Shown in pieces: positions 10,327 through 21,862 of a stretch of 64,000 nt of DNA (the first letter of the stretch is position 1; each line of letters opens with the position of its first letter). Under the pieces are notes generated by a model that worked only from the letters and a program-made list of their open reading frames with translations, made no database searches and was not told the DNA's origin. This DNA is from Tanytarsus gracilentus. Lineage: Eukaryota; Arthropoda; Insecta; Diptera; Chironomidae. The translations under genes and the position numbers were made by a program. Location of the stretch: NCBI GenBank assembly GCA_038502055.1, contig JAXRKN010000025.1:1-64000 (forward strand), in the 5' to 3' direction.

Positions 10327-13187
10327 TCATCCAATATACATAATACTGGGAATTTTGAAAAATTCTGACAGGCTTAAGAACTTTAGAATTATGAGATATT
10401 TAATATCTCTTTCCATTTTAGCCGAAAATTTCGTAAAAACTTGATTTAAAGTGGGACTTAAATCAAGAGAAAAGCCATTTAAAAATAGCTGTGGCTTCTT
10501 GTATCGCCACTTAAGGAAAAGAAAGTTAAGTTTACGATCCCACTCGAATGAATCGATAATATCAAAAGTAAACTCCAATTTTTTCAAATGCACAGAGAGA
10601 AGCTCTGGCATAAGATTAATATTTGGAGCACGCATAATAAAGCTCCCAATGAACTCAACCAAGTCCATTTTACCATCAACCCGAAGAATGCTTTTTGAAA
10701 TTCGAGTTTTCTTGACGGTCATACAACCGACAAGATCAACAAGAGATGTTTCAAAAACATAGCCGACTCTCTCCTTCGGCATGTAAGCCCCGTCACCATC
10801 GTCTTCTTCAACACCAAGACACAAATGCTGTCGAACACAGCCGCCAAACTAAAAATATTTTAAAATTCACTTTAGAACATCTCAAAAACATGAAAAAAAA
10901 TTACAAGTTTGAAAATTTTATAAAAATATTTTGAATTTGTCACTTTTATTATAGAATTTAACGCAAATCACTGAGATTATCTAAGTTAAAATTTTTTCAA
11001 AGTGAATTTCTTCGAGATAATTGACAAATTAAAATTAAATTCAATCTAAACATATATCATCAATAATGTTCAATTATTTTCTTTTATTTAAACAATTCCC
11101 ATCGAGTGCAAAAGTGGAGATCAGGAGATCAGGAGCTGAGTCAACTAAACCTGAAGTTTCAACAACTATCTCAAAATTTAAATATTATTTAACAATAAAC
11201 TATTTTCAACTCATTAACAATCACTTTTCTTCTTCAATCTTAGTCAAGGTTTCATCCATATACAGGCAATTGCTAAACTAAAAAGATCCAAGAAAATTTC
11301 GCAGATATTTTCCTCTAAGGACTCCCGCATCTGACAAAATTTTTCATCACCCTAAAAACAGCAAAACAAATCTATTTCTTTCGAATTAAATCTCTTCTTA
11401 TACAGTTGCACAGTTTCTCGAATGTTGCTGAAAAATCAAAAATTTAAAGTTTAGATGGAACCCAATCAAAAATGCTTCGTTTCTCAAAAATCCTGCACTC
11501 AAGATATTCAATCCTATTCAAAATTAAGAGACGACTTTTAACTTAAAATTTTTTAAGATCAATAGCTGAAGTCACTAGTCTCAAACTGAGGCAATCATTG
11601 GATACTAAATTCGATAATATATTTCATTTTATTAAAAATTTAATTTAAGATCTCGGACAAGGCAAAAAGTTTTTTTTAACGTTGTTTTGATAAATTTAAC
11701 AAATTGGCAATGGAACTTAAAAAAGTTGAGGACTAAAGGAAAGTTTAAACAATACACAATACTTTAAGAATTATTTGTTTGGGCTCTATCTGCGAAGCTA
11801 ACTTTTTAGAAAGTTTATATAAATAAAAGATCTTTTATTTCTCTAAATTTTTGTCTACAAAAAGGATCTGTTTGAATTCGATTTCGAAGAGTTGCAACTC
11901 GGAAATAAAATTACAAAAAAGTTTCAAAACCCACTCGTGGGTGTTGCCGCGTAACCCAACTCATCAGATCAGTATTTGAAAATCGAGTGCATAAAAAATA
12001 ATTTTCGAGTGCATTAATACAAACAGTTAAAAATTAAAAATAAGTTTAGTGGACATAATTTTGAAAATTTGACTTTACGACCTATATTTGACTCTAGGCT
12101 TTAATAACCTAAGTCCTAAGTACCTCGGACCTATTCCATCCTACTAGGCATCAAAAGACGAGTTTAACGACATACATGAAGCCATAGTTCTGAAAAATGG
12201 ACATTTAGGCTATCCGTGGCACGACTGGCCGTCCATGATGGACATTCCTCAAAAATCATCTATGTCAATCGATTTCTGGTCAAATTACGAATCAATGCCA
12301 ATCGATTCCTGGTTAAATTACGATTTCAACGATACCCATGAAGCCATATAAGAGAAAATTTGTATGAAAAATGGACATTGTGGCCGTCCATGGCACGACC
12401 TATGGTCATGACTCGAAAAATTCCTAAAATGGGCTAATAAAAATTCTAAGAGCTACCATCTGGCGAAAACTAGAAGTCTCTAGGTAGCTCAGGGGCTGAG
12501 ATCTCGATGGAACAGACGGACAGACGGAAAGATGAGTATATAAGCGTTACCACAACTTTGTTGGGTTACGCTAAAAAAATTATTTGTGAGAAAAAAGTAA
12601 ACATATTTATTTTTCCCCAAATGCAGACTCACTCTGCTAAACAGTAGTACAACATCTTCTAACTAAACAACCTTAATTTTTAAAAATCTTCCAACGGTGC
12701 ACTTTTCATGATTAAATTGCCTTTCAAAACAATATACAATATTCACTTTATATTACTAAGGTTGCTCATGAAGCTACTAACAGTTTATTAATTTAATTAC
12801 AATCAAAATTTCAATTTTTTGACAATTTTAAATCCTAATTCAACGACTCAATAAAACAAATTTTAAATTTCAAACTAGGCACAAAAACATCTCTGATATT
12901 CATTTGGAACAACTTTAGTTATTGAATATGGATGTGTTTTTCGCAATTTTTAACGATATCGTGTTTAATAAATATAAACACTAAACACTCACATCTTCTA
13001 GCACAACTTCTTGAATTATCTTCAAGATTCTCACGCCACCATCGTCATCGTCATAAGTGCAACTACATTGCTTTCGAGTATATCCGCCACCGTCATCGTC
13101 TTTGCAACCAATTTGCTTTCGTGTGTATCCACCATCGTCATCGTCATCGTCTTTGCAACTTCGTTGCTTTCTTAAACATCCGCCCAT
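10327..13187 (-). CDS. Cys/Asp-rich protein, two recognised exons, unit 2
   Basis: This is the paralogue of 2590-5465. The exons lie at 13187 down to about 13002 and at about 10848 down to 10327, with the same phase-0 junctions and acceptors. The upstream Asp-repeat exon is identical to unit 1 over the residues compared. In the terminal exon I count eight amino-acid differences (I/L, E/D, C/W, I/N, K/Q, R/P, T/S and E/G at the last residue) against about two silent differences, so the C-terminal region is not visibly constrained. No upstream exon with a signal peptide could be found, so this gene is also 5' incomplete. Function unknown. Confidence 0.5.
11936..12578 (+). mobile_element. TIR element, family X, copy in unit 2
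   Basis: The inverted repeats GCGTAACCCA (11949-11958) and TGGGTTACGC (12562-12571) bound the same internal sequence as the element at 4198. It sits at the same place in the duplicated unit, so the insertion predates the duplication and is not an independent event. Confidence 0.75.
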
Positions 13188-15320
13188 CTAAAAATAATTA
13201 AAAATTTAAACAAAAAATTAGGTAAATATTAAAAAAAAATTTAACGAACAATTATTTTTTTTGTCACTATTTTCCCCCCAAAACTATTGCAATTTATATA
13301 TTTTAAGCTTATCTTGAAGTTACTTACAGTTATCCTTTTACTTCAAGTCCAAATGATATCAATAATCTAGCTTTAATTATTTGATATCTTTCCTCTTTTA
13401 GAAATTTTCGCTTTCTGATTGATTCCTTAGATCAAAAATTATTTCTTTTTCCACATAACCCCTTTTATTTTAAAAAGATATTCTTTGAATTTGAGCTCTT
13501 TGAGAGTTTTAATTTTTAATCATAATTAAATTGTGAGATTTTTAAAAAATAAATATATTAGGTGTCTTTCGTAGATCATACTATGCAATGTAAATAAGAA
13601 AATTAATAGGACAATAATTAATATTTAGAGATTTGAGAGCTTGAAATTTCGCATATTTTTAATTTTACGTTTTACTTTTTGAAAGCATAAAAACTTTTAA
13701 TTTTAATTTAGACTTTAACTTTCAAAGTTGAAAAAAATCATTTTTCTGCAGGTTGTAATAAATAAAAAGGATTTGTCTATACCCACACTTGTAATTTTAC
13801 AACGATTCATAGACAAACTTCATCTTATATTTTATTCGACAACTCCAAGCACATCCTCAAAAAAGTACATCAAATACTATTTGGATTATAAATTATTATT
13901 GCTTTTCATTTATCATTCAAATATATAATAAATTTTTACTATTTCCACTGTCTATCGGATCAATAAAAATGCGGAACGCGTGGAACATCATTTTGCGTTG
14001 ATAATTGCGTCATAATTCACAATCAATCGTTCGAAAGTAATGTGCGAGATAAATAAGAAGAAGAGGCTGTAAAAAAGTTTCCAATGTCGAAACAAGGCCG
14101 TTGATTGAATGAAATTTTTCATTTTAGACTTTTCTACTCGAACAACTTTGTTTTCTTAACAATGAACAGATCGAGGGAAAAAAATTTTGGGCTTTGAATT
14201 TTAAGGGAAAATTTACATATTTTTCTTCTAGACTATAATTGTTAGTGTCGTAATTAAAAAGTTTTCTTCAAGCACGCGGAGCAATTAATTCACTCTTATC
14301 AAAGAGACATAATTTGCAAATTAGAGAGCTTTGGATTATTATTAAAGCTTTTTAAATTTATTGTTTGCTAAATTGGGGTGAAAAACTAAATAAATTTTTT
14401 TAGAGTTTTTTGCTTAAATTTATTTTTTAACAATGTTTCAAACAATTTAATTTTCCTTGACAACGAAAACTTTTGTAAGAGCTTTTTGAGTTGTGTTCCA
14501 CATTAGAAAATCAAGAAGAATTTTAACACAAAAAATGACCATAAAGATACCAGACAGTGTAAATGCCTCAGGCAATACCAGACTTATTCATAGACTCTTT
14601 AAGTAGATTACGATCCATTTGAACTCAACCGGAGAAAATTCTTTCAGGCCTTTCGTAGAAATTGAAAATAATCTACGAGAAGCTTTAAGCGCTTTGAGTA
14701 AAAGTTTAATCCAATTTAATTTGTATTAAAATTCAACCACCGTGAATCAATAGAAATTTAAACCGAACAGTAAGTAAATAAGTTATTTCAAATCACACCC
14801 TAAAGATGTGACTGAAATGATAGTCAAAGTGAGACTAGAATGAATTTATGTTAATGAGAAATTTAGCTAGAATAAAATAGAATTCATGAATGAAATAAAA
14901 TTGAACGAACAAAGAATTTTTCTCAAAAGAACTTCCTCAAAACGTTGAGATTTGAGATGATGGAAAATATTTTTTGACGGTACTTGAGAATTATACCTCA
15001 AATGTGTGACAAGAAAAAATTTCAAGCGTCCATATGTCTTTCTAGAAAAATACAATTTAAATATTGCATAAAATTTATACACTCAAAAGTTTTTTCTACG
15101 CAAAATCATTTCAAAAAAAATACATAAGAGACTCCATAAAAAGTTTTTTAATGACAACATTTGTGTTTCAAAATTTAGGTAATCAAATAATTTCTCCCGT
15201 CAATGAAAAAATTAATTCCTCAAAAAAAATTCTCTTTTGTGTTTTATTGCGTGAATTTAAAAAAAAATTGTAATTTTAGCTGACTTTGTAAATTGCGCTA
15301 TTAATCAGCATAAAAAAATA
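13188..15320. other. Non-coding stretch between the two genes of unit 2
   Basis: This is nearly identical to 5466-7598 and is equally devoid of recognisable exons. The minus-strand AATAAA equivalent, TTTATT at 15243-15248, again lies about 75 bases beyond the EF-hand stop codon. Confidence 0.6.
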
Positions 15321-15818
15321 TTACATCGGATTTGGAGCCATCATGATGACGAATTCCTTGTAATCTATGCTGCCATCATTATTTAGATCTGCCGCATTGA
15401 CAATTTCATCGAGCTCGTCATCGGAAAAGGGAATTTTGAGGGTCTCGAGGTAAGTTTTAAGCTCAAATTTCGTAATTTTTCCATCGTTATTGACGTCGAT
15501 GAGTTTGAAATCTCTCATCATTTCCTCGCTCGTGAATGAATAGCGAATATGCATCACAATGAAATCGAGAAAGTCGTCAAAGCTTAATTTGCCAACGCCA
15601 TCATCACTCTCGAGATCCATTTCCTTAATCTTCTCCGAAATTACTTGATTTGAATTGTAGCCGAGTGCTCTTAAGGCCGGAATAAGTTCGCTTGTTGTTA
15701 TTTTTTCGTCGGCATCTTTATCGTTAATCTCGAACGCTTCACGAGCCTCTTTCAGTTGTGTAGCTGTAAATTTTGCCTTCAGAATTGATGTTGGAATGAA
15801 CTCGGAATTTTCTGACAT
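15321..15818 (-). CDS. Calmodulin/centrin-like four-EF-hand protein, unit 2
   Basis: This 165-residue intronless paralogue of 7599-8096 differs by a single residue (PTSIL instead of PISIL near the N-terminus) and about one silent change. All four EF-hand loops, including the expanded second loop, are unchanged. The upstream sequence differs just before the start codon: an extra five bases put the upstream ATG out of frame, which fixes the start at MSEN. The intact frame and near identity mean both copies are either functional or very recently duplicated or converted. Confidence 0.9.
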   Translation of the reverse strand: MSENSEFIPTSILKAKFTATQLKEAREAFEINDKDADEKITTSELIPALRALGYNSNQVISEKIKEMDLESDDGVGKLSFDDFLDFIVMHIRYSFTSEEMMRDFKLIDVNNDGKITKFELKTYLETLKIPFSDDELDEIVNAADLNNDGSIDYKEFVIMMAPNPM

Positions 15819-16099
15819 TTTTTGGTTAAATTCATGTGGCGAATTTTAAATTTTCATTGTTTACTGCACGTTTAGGTTTTTTGCCAAAAATTTCTTTGAA
15901 CTTGAATAATTTATTTCGTTACATAAAAGCATACAAAGTTTTCTTGCATCCCGTGAGCTTTGAAGTGAACGAATGCATGTAAATGTTTTAAGTGCATGTT
16001 AAACATTCCTAAATATTTTATCAGTTTCCATTAGCATGTGAAATGGAATTTTTATCAACGTAAAATGCCTGAAAAGGAAAAAACATTTCAATAACCTTA

Positions 16100-16520
16100 A
16101 AAAAGCCAATTTACAGGTGAAGAATCTATAATAAAAAAGTTGAGGTCCTTTAAAAAATTTAATGAGAAAATCTTAATCTTTAGTGAAAATCCTTGGAGGC
16201 TAAAGAAGAAAAAAAAGACCAAGAGTGATGACCTTAAAATATATTTTATTTTCTTACTCTGTTTTTTATCAAATTTTGAGCCTAAGCTCACATCTTTTCC
16301 CGTGTGCCCAATGAGCAACTTTTTAAATCTCTTAATTCACAATCCTCATCATAAGGCACTGCAGACCATTTTAATTTTCAGCTCTACGCATTTTTTAATT
16401 TCTAAGGCGAAATTTATCCTTCAATTTTTTCCTTCCTAGAAATTCTTTTCATTCATGCAATTTTGCTGCTTTGAAGGTAGATTTTACCTTTTATTTTTGG
16501 AAGGGTTTAAGGTTTTTTTA
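16100..16520. other. Spacer between unit 2 and flank repeat A copy 2
   Basis: The sequence here occurs once in the window. It probably represents the part of the ancestral array unit that lies between the EF-hand gene and flank repeat A and that was lost between units 1 and 2. A 99-codon open frame on the plus strand (16140-16439) is very AT-rich, has no recognisable domain and is not credible as a gene. Confidence 0.5.
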
Positions 16521-17087
16521 ATCAACTTGTCAGATATTTTATTAATTAGGACAGAATAATATTTACCTAATTTTATCAAAATAAACAGATGAGTTGAAAA
16601 ATAAAAAAGCTTTTTGGTTTTAAATTTTCTTAATTTTTAATTTATTTTTTTAAAAATGTATTTTTTAATGAATCTTTAAATTAATCTGCCTTAGTTGACG
16701 CCGTAAAACTTCAGAATTTTATATTCAGCTCATAAAATTTCATCTGAAATTAAAATTTATCTCCCTCTGGTCCTTAGAAAAAATTATTTTTAGCACTTAA
16801 ATATAATCAGAGCGAGTCTAAGGCAATCCATCATGAGGCGAAATGGGTGGTAATGAAAATAGCAATACGCCTATGGGTATTCACTTAAATTCCTCTTGCA
16901 CTCTCAATAAAATCTTGGGGAGCTCATCAACGCGATATAATGAAAATAAATTGAGAAATTTTCACTGGTCGATGCTTTGAAACTTTTTCATAATTAGCAA
17001 TTGAACGTGCATGAAATAACGACCTAGGTATTAAATCATTGAAATGTCAACAAAGACATTGCGTGAGGAATTTTTATAAGAAGAATT
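16521..17087. repeat. Flank repeat A, copy 2 (complete to its right edge)
   Basis: This is the second copy of 1-567. Similarity ends at 17087 within 'aagaagaatt'. The single-copy DNA to its right marks the outer edge of the duplicated array. Confidence 0.9.
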
Positions 17088-20000
17088 CGCTAACAGTATT
17101 CGTGGCAGTCCGGATGATGAATATTGAACAAAAGTTCGTGGTGTGAGAAAATTACCATAAAATTTTTATGATCCGCTGATTAACTCTGAGTTATGGCAGT
17201 TTGGGTCGAGAGAGTCATAAGTATGAAAAAGGTGTAAAAATAGTTTGTGAAGTAATTAATTTGATGAATCCATTAACTTTGGAGCGTGCCAAAGTTTATG
17301 CAAAATATTTCGCTTAAAATTCAAAAATTTTTCTCTTTCATGCACTCATAACCGAATTATGATGAGTAAACAGAAAATCACATAAAAAGCTTCCTTATTT
17401 ACTTCACTATCATCCAACTGACACGATCAGCATTAGAAACAACAACAGTCTCAGCAATTTTCGGATGAATCAGATATTTTCCTTTCATATCTTCAGCAAA
17501 TATTTTTTCTATGCTTTTTTACTTCGGCACGTGATTGAAATCGTAAAAATGTATTAGCGTTAGACACGCCAAGGGACTTTTGCGTATACGAGGCACGAAG
17601 AACATTTTTATTCAGAAGAAGTTCGAAATACCTTTTTGGTCTTGACTAAAATAGTCAATGGCATAACATATGAATGGCAAGGTGCGATGATTAAAGAAGA
17701 TGTTTGAGGAAATTGCGAAGGACGGTTGTTGACTTTTGAAGGTATTTTTTTTATTAGAAAATTTTCCAAATATTCAAAAAAAGTTATTCACCAACTCAAA
17801 TCTTCTTATTCAATTCAGTACTTTGATTCTCTCGACAATTTCCATAAAAATTGAAAACCCACTCATTTCACAGTGAAATAAATTTGAAACAAAATTCATG
17901 AACTTTTTCATGCTTCAAATATCCTAAAGTACACCCTTCTCTAATCCCAAGGTAGCCATCTTGAAAGGAATCGCAAATAAAAGCCTTTTGTTCATTTTTA
18001 AGAGAGAGAAACCTAGCATAAAGATCTCATGCTAAATTCTTCTTTTTTCTCCTTTTTAGATTAACTGGAAATCAACAAACGATTCGTTCATATTGAAATC
18101 AATAAAAGCCAGAGCAAAAGAATGAAATTTCATGATGTGGGAAATTCGTTTCTTGATATTTATTGTTACCTTTTTCAACTCTATTGAAAGCACATTCCAG
18201 ACCTCCCCTCTCGAAGAGAAGAAAAAAAAATATGCGAACGACTTTCATATCACAAATTTTTATGTCAAAATGTGTGAGCAAGTCGCATACGCAACCAAAT
18301 ATGCGTGAGGAAAAAGTTAGTTAGAAAAAGGCACAAATGTACGAATGTCTCTCTGCATGCCATAAATTCACAGCCATCATGCGGATAAATTGAGAAATGT
18401 GCGACATTTGGTTTTGCAAGATATTTTCGCATAAAACTATTTATTGGCTCTTTTCGTTTAACGAAGCGAAAGGTGAACTTCGTTTTGGGGATATTTCAAT
18501 CATTTATTCATGGGTTGAGCTATAAAATTTTTTATATTGTTAAAGAATAATTTTTATTCTTGGGAAGGAATTTTATGAAATGAAACAAATTGAACCAAAA
18601 TCAATTCTATGTTAATTTAAAAATAATTTTTTGATTTGATTTATCTAAAATTGAGATTGATTGATTAAATACTAGGAAGCACTCTGAAGTTGCTAAGGAA
18701 AACGGAACTAGTTCACAAAATAAATTAAAATTAAAACTTTTTCCGTTACAATTTTTTTTATTTAATTACAAAAATCCAATAACATTTTTAAAAGACAAGA
18801 ATTTCTTTCCCTGCCAATGAAGACTTGACTCACCTCATTTTAGGTAACCCACTCAATAAAATCAGGAATTTTTCTCCGGCAAGCTGAATTTTGTACAGCA
18901 CAGAAAGATTATAAGGAATGCCGTTACACGTCATTACATCTTTACACCCCGATGAATTTTCTTTTTCGATAAATGAGTGACACGAACAGACTCATACAAT
19001 GGTATAAAATGAAGTGGAAATAAATCGCTGTAAAAGTCAATTTGAAAGACAAGCAAAACGGTTTAAGAAATATTTCCATGAAAATCGATAAGAGGTAATA
19101 AATTTGCTCTCGCTTTGCGTTCAAGTTTTATTGCACCCCAACCATTTGTGGACCTTAACAGCGATTATTTTACCTGCATCTCGGAGGATTTTTCTCGATT
19201 AAAATTTATCGCTCAGCAACTGAATATCAAAGGAAAAAGTTAATTCTTCGTGTCTTGTTTTATCATGTTTCAAAAAAAGTTTATCATCGCCGATGAAAAT
19301 TCGAAGATTGCAAATTTACGAGGGTTGATTTTCACTGTCTAAGCGTGTTCAGAATATTGCGAAAAAAGGTGCACCTTTAACATGGTATGAAAAATTTCAA
19401 GAGCAATCAATTCGAATCCTCAAAATTAAATCCATTTTTTTGAATTTAAAATTAAAATTTAACTTTTTGTCTTCTAAATTAAAAATAAAATTAAGAGCAC
19501 GGATCCTAAACATATCAAGTTCGCAGTTTTTTATTGCGATTTCTTTTTCGAATTCATCTCTCCTTTTCTTCTTTAAGTCCATTTACTCGGAATTTTAATC
19601 AACACCATGCTCTGATGCCTGTTTATGCTTTCCAAAAAGAGTCAATTTTTTCTCTCCACCAACACCGACCCTTTCGACTTGTTTATAGACATTGTTCATC
19701 AACGTGGAAATTTTCAGGCTTAAACTTTTCTTATTTTTCATTCACCCTGATTTCGCTTATTTTGTGGTGCTTTGAACCTTTTTTATGCTCTAGAAAATTT
19801 ACTCTGGACGAGATTTAAAGCGGTTGGGTTTGAGGATGAAAAGTGAATCAAAATTTTTAATAAAGTGATTTTTTTCGAGATTTTCTAACATATCGCTAAG
19901 GATGTTGTTTAACTTCCCAGAAATTGTTTGACTTCTCAGCATTTTTACAGTCTTTAATTCACAACGTGCAAGGAAAATCAACAGACTGTGAAGAAATGAA

Positions 20001-21056
20001 CCCAAGGGCTAAAATCAACAGCGCAGCGCATGTAGGTTGATGGCATTAATTTTTTTCGAGGATTTATTTCGAATGCTCTAGAAGCCAAATGTGACCTGGG
20101 TTGGGTTAAATCTTGGAAGTATTGAAATGTGAGATGGCTGACTTTTTTTAGCGGTGGTTGATGGCTTAGAAAATTTAAATATTTTTAAAAAATTGCGTAT
20201 TGTTTTTTAAGCACTTGTGCATGATACTTGACAATGTCCTAAATTTCTTGAGGCGTTTTTTTGAAAACTCTCAAATGTCATTTAATTTCCTCGAATTGCA
20301 AACATCTTAAAAAGCCCTAAATTGTTTTTGACATGCGGTTATTTTCCTCTCGAAAGTAAAGAAACAGCCCCCGGAAAAAATTTACTGATTATGTTTAAAT
20401 ATCAAGTTCATTTTGTTTATTGCCTGAGAACGAGAACTCAAACATGAATTAAGTCCATTCACGAAAGCGTTTTTATGTGTTGCCGCTTTACTCCCTTGCT
20501 GACCATGAACCTACCAAGAAACATCTGAATAAAATCAAAGGCAATTTATGTCATGTTCATTAAACAGTGTCAGCATAAGCATTACATTAAATTAATGGTG
20601 GGAACATTGTTTGTGTGTGTGCTGGCCAAAAGGTTTATTCCTCTGATACTGCAATGGAGTTAAGAGTAAGGAAAACAATGTCGACCTTTTTTTTGATTTA
20701 AATGAAAACCATCTGCTAATTATTTGACTGTCACTCTCTTCTTTTAGGTTTGCATAATGATTTAAAAGGTTTTTTTTGCTGGCTGTCCTGACTTTAAATT
20801 TTAATGTTAAAAATATTATTTTTAGAATTAAAAACAATTAAAATCCATATTTTACTGATTTGTATAATTTGATAATGTAAATTATCATTAAATATAATTA
20901 GCTAAATTATGTTTGACCTTAAACTGATAAATTGAACTGATTACGAATATAAATCAGTCATAATGCAGTGCATTCAAGAATTCAGTTTGAACTTAATATA
21001 AATAAAACTTTTGTAAAAGTTAAACAAGATGGGTCTGCAAACGGCGTTGCCATTTC
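17088..21056. other. Gene-free stretch right of the duplication
   Basis: About 4 kb of AT-rich DNA. Open frames are short, rich in Phe, Lys, Ile and Leu, and not flanked by convincing splice sites. No RNA gene was recognised. It may contain regulatory DNA, but nothing specific supports that. Confidence 0.5.
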
Positions 21057-21862
21057 CAATAGCTCCGCTGTCTTAGATTAGTAACCCATAGTTCTAAAAA
21101 ATAGACATTTTGGGCACTCCTGACTGACCATGATGGACATTCCTCAAAAATCATCAATGCCAATCGATCCCTGATCCAATGACGAGTTCAACGAGGTGCA
21201 TGAAGCCATAGTTCTGAAAAATTATTAGTGCCTCCTGACCGGCCATGATGGACATTCCTCAAAAATCGTCAATGTCAATAGATTCCTGATCCAATGACGA
21301 GTTCAACGACATACATGAAGCCATAGTTCTGAAAAATGGACATTAGTGGCTCTCTTGACCGACCATGATGAACATTCCTCAAAAATCATCAATGCCAATC
21401 GATCCCTGATCCAATGACGAGTTCAACGAGTATGAACATGTTCTGAAAAATGTCATTTTGGCACTCCTGACCGCATATACATTCCTCAAAAATCATCAAT
21501 GCCATCTTCCTATCAATTACATTCAACGACATAATGAGCCATATAAAAAAATTTATAAAAGGCTTTTGCCTAGGCGGTCCTTGGAGGGTCGTACCTCAAA
21601 ACAAAATACTTCTTGCACAACTAGAACCAAAACCCGATCTTTAGCCACAAACCCGAATCAAATCCGACCAGCCGTTCTTGAGATATGCCGCCCACTAAGA
21701 TCGTGAGAAAGTGAGAAAGTAAGAAAGTGAGAAAGTAAGATGACTAAATTTTGTCTATCCTTCTTTTTATTTTTATTTTCTTTTTGTAATGTCTTGGCAC
21801 TAGGGGTCGAAAACAGGTTTTGGAAAAATCCAAAATTAATATATAGCGGAGCTATAATATAT
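21057..21862 (+). mobile_element. TIR element with internal ~115 bp tandem repeats
   Basis: The ends carry ATAGCTCCGCT (about 21059-21069) and its inverse AGCGGAGCTAT (21845-21855). Inside are four tandem repeats whose shared segment 'tgatggacattcctc' begins near 21131, 21246 and 21366, with a degraded fourth near 21475. The monomer is the one found in family X at 4440-4660, although the terminal repeats differ. Near the right end is a run of GTGAGAAA/GTAAGAAA repeats (21703-21740). No transposase is seen. Solo ends of the same type occur at 47080 and 56884. Confidence 0.65.

Larger units (their letters stand above)
8642..16099. repeat. Segmental tandem duplication, unit 2 (about 7.5 kb)
   Basis: This is the second copy of 574-8372, in the same orientation. 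It lacks one ~300 bp satellite repeat and has scattered substitutions, concentrated in the first ~2.7 kb and at the extreme right end. The stretch matching 3600-8090 of unit 1 is almost identical, including intergenic sequence; the one clear indel there is a 9-base loss near 12973. Confidence 0.95.

Noticed and set aside
21458..21706. 82-codon open frame
   Set aside because: It lies wholly inside the repeat-rich TIR element and is built from degraded monomers and GAAA repeats, with no transposase similarity.
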